12,367 nt of DNA from an uncultured Legionellaceae bacterium (GTDB lineage: Bacteria > Pseudomonadota > Gammaproteobacteria > Legionellales > Legionellaceae), in assembly GCA_903887975.1 (NCBI GenBank), contig CAISSD010000161.1:1-12367 (forward strand), given 5' to 3'. This document shows positions 7,669 to 12,367 of this stretch, piece after piece (position 1 is the first letter of the stretch; each line of letters starts with the position of its first letter). The notes under the pieces are model-generated. The model made no database searches, had not been told where the DNA came from, and saw nothing but the letters and a program-made list of their open reading frames with translations. Position numbers and translations under genes: made by a program.

Positions 7669-9756
7669 ATGAACTTTTATTTCGTGTTATCCAATCCCTG
7701 TGATACCCTACATGGCGTAGGTCCGGCACTTGCTACCAAACTCAAGCAATGCGGTATTCATACACTGCAAGATTTAATCTTTCATCTGCCCTATCGTTAT
7801 CAAGACCGAACACGCATCACACCCATTCGTGATGCCTCCATCAACGAATGGTGTGTTGTTGCAGGACGAATCTGTAAAATTGAAATCAAACAGGGCAAGC
7901 GCCCCATGTTGTATTGTTATGTCGAAGACAAAACAGGTCTTTTACGACTGCGTTTTTTTCATTTTTACAAACAACAAATCACCCAGTTCAATAATAATCC
8001 TTGGATTCAAGCCTTTGGCGAGGTTCGAGGCAGTGCGACCATATTAGAAATGATTCACCCCGAATATCAACTCATCGACGAAGGGACTGTATGCCAAGTT
8101 GAAGAACATTTCACCCCCATTTATGCCAGCACTCAAGGCCTAAGCCAATATAAACTGAGGGAACTCATCACAAAAACCTTGGACACGCATCTTGATGATT
8201 TAAACGCATTGGAATGGATGTCTGAAGCACAACGATTGCATTTCCAAGTAGACTCAATGCCCAAAGCCATCAAAACCTTACACCATCCAAACCCTGAAAC
8301 TCAATTATCCCAACTGGAAAATGGCCAACACCCAAGTCTTAAGCGCATCATTATCGACGAGCTTTTAGGCCAGCTTTGTAGCCTAAACATCGCCAAACTT
8401 CATCGTCAAAACCTCAAAGCGCCAATATTTCCCTCTTCATTCGAACAACAAAACGCTTTTTTAACGCAACTTCCGTTTCAATTGACCAACGCTCAACATC
8501 GAGTTGTTTTAGAAATCATAAACGATTTGAATCAACCCACACCGATGATGCGTTTGGTTCAAGGTGATGTTGGCTCGGGAAAAACCGTAGTCGCAGCAGC
8601 CGCGGCATTAACAGCCATGCACAATCATCATCAAGTCGCATTGATGGCGCCCACAGAACTTTTGAGTGAGCAACATTTTAAAAATTTCAGTCTTTGGTTT
8701 GCCAATACGTCATTTAAAATTCTTTACTTAACAGGCTCCATGAAAAAAAGTGCACGCATGCAATGTTTTGAAGCACTGAAACATCATGAATGTGATCTCT
8801 TAATTGGCACCCATGCGCTGTTTCAAGAATCGGTGGATTTTGCACGCCTTGGTCTTGTCATGATTGATGAACAACATCGATTTGGCGTCGAGCAACGAGC
8901 CAAACTTTGGCAAAAAGGGCAAATCAACAATACCATCCCACACCAACTATTAATGACCGCAACCCCCATTCCCAGAACACTTGCCATGACACACTATGCC
9001 GATTTGGATTTATCCATCATCGATGAATTACCCCCAGGGCGAACTCCTGTGCAAACTGCAGTGCTGCATGAAGCCAAAAGAGCCCCCATCATTGAGCGCC
9101 TTAAACATACGTTTTTAAATCAGCAACAAGCCTATTGGGTGTGTGTGTTGATTGATGAATCAGAAAAAATTCAGTGCGTCAATGCCACCCAAACGGCTGA
9201 AAACTTAAAAGTACTATTGCCCCAAGCGCGCATTGGCCTTATCCATGGACAAATGCGCGCGCAAGAAAAAGAAGACATCATGAAGGCTTTTAAAGATCAT
9301 CACCTGGATTTATTGGTCGCAACCACCGTGATTGAAGTGGGTGTTGATGTTCCCAATGCCAACATCATGATTATTGAAAATGCCGAACGATTGGGTTTAT
9401 CACAACTCCACCAATTACGTGGTCGCGTTGGCCGAGGAAGCCAGCAAGCTTATTGTGTGTTGATGTACCAAACACCTTTATCAAATACCGCACGCATGCG
9501 TTTAAACACCTTGCGTGATACCACTGATGGGTTTGTCATTGCCGAAAAGGATTGGGCCTTGCGTGGGTCGGGATCACTTTTAGGCACCCAACAAACCGGA
9601 TATAAACCTTATAAAATTGCCAATTTACAACGCGATGCGCCATTACTCCATGATTTGAGCGCCTTAGCAAAATCATTGGTGATTGAAGATCCCAATAAGG
9701 CACACATCATTGCCAAGCGTTGGCTTGGTGCGTATCAGGATTATTTAAACAGCTAG
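7669..9756 (+). CDS. recG: ATP-dependent DNA helicase RecG
   Basis: Branched-DNA helicase that remodels stalled replication forks and Holliday junctions. It is 695 residues, close to E. coli RecG (693). Seen in order: the N-terminal wedge/OB region beginning LHGVGPALATKL and LPYRYQDRTRI; the GEVRG...MIHPEY segment closing the wedge domain; Walker A GDVGSGKT (299-306); the Walker B-type box DEQH at 400-403 continuing RFG; TATPIPRTLAM; then the second helicase domain with VIEVGVDVPNA, QLRGRVGRG and the C-terminal TRG-like region DWALRGSGSLLGTQQ. The start at 7669 matches the family N-terminus, but no clear Shine-Dalgarno precedes it. No truncation or frameshift is seen. It is followed after 61 bp by a metal-transporter gene on the same strand. 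Confidence 0.97.
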   Translation: MNFYFVLSNPCDTLHGVGPALATKLKQCGIHTLQDLIFHLPYRYQDRTRITPIRDASINEWCVVAGRICKIEIKQGKRPMLYCYVEDKTGLLRLRFFHFYKQQITQFNNNPWIQAFGEVRGSATILEMIHPEYQLIDEGTVCQVEEHFTPIYASTQGLSQYKLRELITKTLDTHLDDLNALEWMSEAQRLHFQVDSMPKAIKTLHHPNPETQLSQLENGQHPSLKRIIIDELLGQLCSLNIAKLHRQNLKAPIFPSSFEQQNAFLTQLPFQLTNAQHRVVLEIINDLNQPTPMMRLVQGDVGSGKTVVAAAAALTAMHNHHQVALMAPTELLSEQHFKNFSLWFANTSFKILYLTGSMKKSARMQCFEALKHHECDLLIGTHALFQESVDFARLGLVMIDEQHRFGVEQRAKLWQKGQINNTIPHQLLMTATPIPRTLAMTHYADLDLSIIDELPPGRTPVQTAVLHEAKRAPIIERLKHTFLNQQQAYWVCVLIDESEKIQCVNATQTAENLKVLLPQARIGLIHGQMRAQEKEDIMKAFKDHHLDLLVATTVIEVGVDVPNANIMIIENAERLGLSQLHQLRGRVGRGSQQAYCVLMYQTPLSNTARMRLNTLRDTTDGFVIAEKDWALRGSGSLLGTQQTGYKPYKIANLQRDAPLLHDLSALAKSLVIEDPNKAHIIAKRWLGAYQDYLNS

Positions 9757-9817
9757 CGAGCTTTGATGAATACTGGTAAAATGACACCCAATTCATCTCA
9801 AACAACACTTATGCTTT

Positions 9818-10954
9818 ATGGCTCACAATCATCGCTATCAGGAAGCCAAACGCGTCACAATTATTGGCGGTTTGCTCAACGCATTGTTGGGGGTTATCAA
9901 GCTCATTGGTGGTGTTCTTTTTCACTCTCATGGCTTGATTGCTGATGGATTTCATTCGTTGGCAGATTTGTTAACCGATGGCATGGTGTTGTTTGCATCC
10001 AAATATGGCAGTCAAATTGCCGATGATCGACATCCCTATGGACATCAACGCATTGAAACAGCAGCTACATTTTTGTTGGCTGTGCTTTTAATTCTAACGG
10101 GCTCAGGCATTATATGGGATTCTTTAACGCATTTAATCCATGACACTCAATCAAAAGTCCATATTGAGTCATTAGCCATCGCGCTGATTTCTATTTTAGT
10201 GAATGAAGGTTTGTATCAATATACCCTATTCGTTGGTCAATCCATTAACTCTTCGCTCATCATTGCCAACGCATGGCATCATCGATCGGATGCAGCCGCA
10301 TCGCTTGTTGTGCTGCTTGGGATACTCGGTAATATCTTGGGATTTTTATGGTTGGATTCAATGGCTGCAATAGTGGTTGGGGTTATGATCATTCAAATGG
10401 GGAAAAATTATGGTTGGAATAGTGCGCAAGAACTCATCGACACCGCGATTGATCCTTTGAAAATTGCCAAAATTGAATCCATCATCAACAACACCCATGG
10501 CGTGCAAAAAATACATCAGTTACGCACCCGAAGCATGGGACAAGATATCTTTGTGGACGTTCACATCTTGGTGGATCCTTTTATTTCGGTGTCCGAGGGA
10601 CATTATATTGCGCAAAATGTTCATCAGTTCTTAATGCAAAACATTAAAAAAATCAAAGATGTCACCGTGCATGTTGATCCTGAAGATGATGAAACACAGA
10701 GCCCCTCTTTTCACCTCCCCAACCGCTTTCACATCGAACAAACATGGATTAAACCTTGGAAAGACAAATTCCCAGAAATTTTATCCTGCAACATTCATTA
10801 TCTTGATGGTGTCATGACGCTGGATTTGTTTTTGGATGATTCATTAGAAAGCACACAAACGCTTCAAGCGTTTATTTTAAACGACATCAATCAAAGAAAA
10901 ACACACTCGATTCACGTGCGTTTTTTCATCGCCAAACCAGGAAATAATGAATGA
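9818..10954 (+). CDS. Cation diffusion facilitator (CDF) metal transporter with extra C-terminal domain
   Basis: Inner-membrane divalent-metal/proton antiporter of the CDF family, usually an exporter of Zn, Fe, Co, Cd or Mn. It has 378 residues against about 300 for typical bacterial CDFs. Seen: Asp43, His46 and Asp50 in ADGFHSLAD (TM2 site); HPYGHQRIE (about 72-80) between TM2 and TM3; H153-x3-D157 in HHRSD (TM5 site). The paired HxxxD sites favour Zn-type selectivity (inference). A cytoplasmic metal-regulated domain covers about 205-295. The remaining C-terminal 80 or so residues look like a second, weaker copy of that alpha/beta domain (NIHYLDG...IHVRFFIAKP). No strong Shine-Dalgarno precedes ATG 9818. 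It may share a transcript with recG, and its stop overlaps the ZIP gene by four bases (ATGA). The metal specificity is not proven by sequence. Confidence 0.92.
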   Translation: MAHNHRYQEAKRVTIIGGLLNALLGVIKLIGGVLFHSHGLIADGFHSLADLLTDGMVLFASKYGSQIADDRHPYGHQRIETAATFLLAVLLILTGSGIIWDSLTHLIHDTQSKVHIESLAIALISILVNEGLYQYTLFVGQSINSSLIIANAWHHRSDAAASLVVLLGILGNILGFLWLDSMAAIVVGVMIIQMGKNYGWNSAQELIDTAIDPLKIAKIESIINNTHGVQKIHQLRTRSMGQDIFVDVHILVDPFISVSEGHYIAQNVHQFLMQNIKKIKDVTVHVDPEDDETQSPSFHLPNRFHIEQTWIKPWKDKFPEILSCNIHYLDGVMTLDLFLDDSLESTQTLQAFILNDINQRKTHSIHVRFFIAKPGNNE

Positions 10955-11706
10955 CTATTGATACATTAAAAATTATTTTTGCCCTATGTATTTTTGTCAT
11001 GATCATTATTTCGGGCTGGTATCCTTTCAAACAACGTCGTGAAAAGGCAACTCATGTTGATTTTGCTTTGGGTGAAACCATCGCAACGGGTGTATTTTTG
11101 GGTGCAGCGCTGCTACACATGTTACCCGAATCTCAAAGCATGTTTGAACAACATCATTTTGTTTATCCGTTTGCTTATTTAATCACAGGCGTGGTGTTTT
11201 TAATGTTTCTTTGGTTTGAGCACCTGGCCAAAGAAATGTACCATCATCATGACAAGACTCATCCAGCGTTTGCACTGGTTGCATGGGTGATGCTCTCCAT
11301 TCATTCTTTGGTTGTGGCTTCTGCATTAGGATTAAGTCAAGAAGCACCTTTTGTCATGATGCTGTTTTTTGCCATCATCATCCATAAATGGGCAGAAAGT
11401 TTTGCCATGGCGATACAGCTGAATCGTAGCCAACTCAAAACAACCCAAAACTGGTTTCTTTTTATTCTTTTCGCACTCATGTCTCCACTGGGAATTTTTA
11501 TCGGCTGGCGCGTTGGGCACACCGTTTCCACACAGTCGTTATTAGATCCCATCTTAATGGCCACATCTGCGGGTACATTTTTGTACCTTGGCACCTTACA
11601 TGGGCTTGAGCGATGTGTTTTGGTCGAGCATTGTTGTAACTTACGTTATTTTAGTTTTGTGATTATTGGGTTTTTATTGATGGCGGCCGTTGCGGTTTAT
11701 ATTTAA
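10951..11706 (+). CDS. ZIP-family divalent metal transporter
   Basis: A 251-residue polytopic membrane protein of the ZIP (ZRT/IRT-like) family, which usually brings Zn or Fe into the cytoplasm. About eight hydrophobic segments are visible. The metal-site motifs are His118-Ser119...Gly127 in HSLVVASALG (TM4) and His145-Lys146-x2-Glu149 in HKWAESFAMA (TM5), both diagnostic of ZIPs; GAALLHMLPE (about 51-60) is the conserved TM2 segment. A His-rich loop YHHHDKTH (97-104) lies before TM4, where ZIPs usually carry a variable metal-binding loop. The ATG is inside the CDF stop (ATGA overlap), so synthesis of the two transporters is probably coupled. Importer direction is family knowledge, not shown by the sequence. 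Confidence 0.92.
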   Translation: MTIDTLKIIFALCIFVMIIISGWYPFKQRREKATHVDFALGETIATGVFLGAALLHMLPESQSMFEQHHFVYPFAYLITGVVFLMFLWFEHLAKEMYHHHDKTHPAFALVAWVMLSIHSLVVASALGLSQEAPFVMMLFFAIIIHKWAESFAMAIQLNRSQLKTTQNWFLFILFALMSPLGIFIGWRVGHTVSTQSLLDPILMATSAGTFLYLGTLHGLERCVLVEHCCNLRYFSFVIIGFLLMAAVAVYI

Positions 11707-11820
11707 ATCGCGTGCTGCAAAACAGTACATACCCACTTGAGGATGCGGCCGATGAAATACAGCTCGGACCCCATTCAATGCAACACGTACCCTAGAACCG
11801 CGTCCCTCCGAATTTTGGTA
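11707..11820 (-). pseudogene. HicA-family toxin remnant (fragment)
   Basis: On the minus strand, in the gap between the convergent ZIP and mltA genes, the frame translates to a block of about 25 residues at 11737-11811 containing RVALNGVRAVFHRPHP. This closely resembles the central part of HicA-family mRNA-interferase toxins, whose members often read GSRVRF-x-LNGVRA-x-FHRPHP. Upstream, 'NSEG' abuts the mltA TAG; shifting frame there gives a better LGAxISEG-like reading, which hints at a 1-base deletion. Downstream, MYCFAARDL weakly resembles the C-terminal helix and runs into the antisense of the ZIP 3' end. There is no start codon, no N-terminal half and no HicB antitoxin. The stretch is visibly GC-richer than its neighbours. 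I read it as a decayed toxin fragment; recognition is from memory of the family, so confidence is moderate. Confidence 0.6.
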
Positions 11821-12367
11821 CTAATTCAAGTTTATGGTTTTAGGCAACAAAAGAACATAAACACCCCTGTTTTGCGTGCTGTTCGCAAGCTTCATTGCCT
11901 TCTCACCCGAGCCCCAATAAATGTCTCCCCGCACCGCACCTTTGATTGCGCCACCTGTATCTTGTGCAATCATTAAACGTCTAAAGGGTTTATCTTCATG
12001 TGATGTCTCATCAAACAAATCAGTTTCCAACCAAAGAGGCACACCCAAAGGGATCCATTGTCTATCAACCGCCATCGAATATCCCGGTGTTAACACCACC
12101 CCCTGCGCCCCAGTAACATGGTGCTTTTTTTGAGTGGTAAAAAAAACAAACGATGCATTGGTGTTTAAAATGGTTTCTGATTCTTTGGGGTGTGTATTTA
12201 AATAAAGACGCATCGCATCATATGACGCATCATTTTGCCTCAAAATTCCATGTTTAATAAAATAATTGGCAACGGAAGTGTATTTGTGTCCATTGGTTCC
12301 CGCATAACCCAAATAAAACACCCGACCATCAGGTAATGTTAATGCCCCTGAGCCTTCAATCTCTAAA
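11821..12367 (-). CDS. mltA: Membrane-bound lytic murein transglycosylase A, C-terminal part (5' end beyond window)
   Basis: Lytic transglycosylase that cleaves the MurNAc-GlcNAc bond in peptidoglycan with 1,6-anhydro ring formation, normally an outer-membrane lipoprotein. About 182 C-terminal codons are present; the frame stays open to the right edge, so the start, signal peptide and lipobox lie outside. Seen: GSGALTLPDG then VFYLGYAGTNGHKYTSV, SFVFFTTQ, GAQGVVLTPGYSMAVDRQWIPLG, and the 3D-domain block MIAQDTGGAIKGAVRGDIYWG; the Asp of AQDTGG corresponds to the family catalytic Asp. It ends GVYVLLLPK plus a short INLN tail before TAG at 11821. An apparent GTG start at 12321 is internal, because conserved MltA sequence continues upstream of it. 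It converges on the ZIP gene with a HicA remnant between. Confidence 0.93.
   Translation of the reverse strand, partial: LEIEGSGALTLPDGRVFYLGYAGTNGHKYTSVANYFIKHGILRQNDASYDAMRLYLNTHPKESETILNTNASFVFFTTQKKHHVTGAQGVVLTPGYSMAVDRQWIPLGVPLWLETDLFDETSHEDKPFRRLMIAQDTGGAIKGAVRGDIYWGSGEKAMKLANSTQNRGVYVLLLPKTINLN

Noticed and set aside
9763..9945. A 60-codon frame overlapping the CDF start
   Set aside because: It overlaps the well-conserved CDF N-terminus in another frame and has no recognisable features.
11707..11820. A small structured RNA such as 4.5S RNA in the mltA-ZIP gap
   Set aside because: The conserved GGTCCGGAAGGAAGCAGCC-type core is absent and no long stem was found; the HicA-like translation explains the sequence better.
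11737..11976. A 79-codon plus-strand open frame across the mltA end and the intergenic gap
   Set aside because: It is antisense to the conserved MltA C-terminus and to the HicA-like block, has no ribosome-binding site and no recognisable protein pattern.
11821..12321. A complete 166-codon gene starting at GTG 12321
   Set aside because: Conserved MltA sequence (GSGALTLPDG) continues upstream of that GTG in the same frame to the window edge, so the gene is partial, not short.

Overview
The window looks like chromosomal DNA from a low-GC gammaproteobacterium. The best guess is the order Legionellales (Legionella/Coxiella relatives). This rests on the AT-rich coding style, the argS-SPOR gene pair, the short-Q-loop (CioAB-type) bd oxidase and gamma-type RecG and MltA proteins; the order-level placement is inference. 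No tRNA, rRNA, CRISPR array, insertion sequence or phage gene was seen. Gene density is high, many genes overlap their neighbours by a few bases, and no gene-free gap exceeds about 165 bases.

Minus strand, 1-4497: a tightly packed set transcribed leftwards, argS -> FtsN-like SPOR protein -> P1B-type heavy-metal ATPase. The ATPase runs off the left edge. It is open for all 727 codons in view but departs from consensus at several near-invariant catalytic positions (DLTGT for DKTGT, TGSS for TGES, HV for HP). This is the strongest oddity in the window.

Plus strand, 4671-7583: a respiratory operon encoding cytochrome bd-type quinol oxidase subunits I and II, a 45-residue single-membrane-span protein overlapping the end of subunit II (CydX/DUF2474-like), and an AhpD-like carboxymuconolactone decarboxylase-family protein with a CxxC-x3-H redox motif. 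The 4498-4670 gap between argS and cydA carries divergent control signals and a perfect 9-bp hairpin with a T-tract.

Plus strand, 7669-11706: recG helicase, then a CDF-family metal exporter with an extra C-terminal domain, coupled by an ATGA overlap to a ZIP-family metal transporter. The two transporter families usually move divalent metals in opposite directions, so the pair looks like a metal-balance module.

Right edge, minus strand: the 3' part of mltA (lytic transglycosylase A), facing the ZIP gene. The 114-bp gap between them is not blank: in the minus-strand frame it encodes a recognisable piece of a HicA-family toxin, apparently a decayed toxin-antitoxin remnant.

Overall the window combines housekeeping genes (argS, recG, mltA, a divisome protein), an aerobic or microaerobic respiratory operon and three metal transporters. 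I did not find a large unknown defence or mobile system. The most novel leads are the catalytically atypical P1B ATPase, the small bd-oxidase subunit and the HicA relic.
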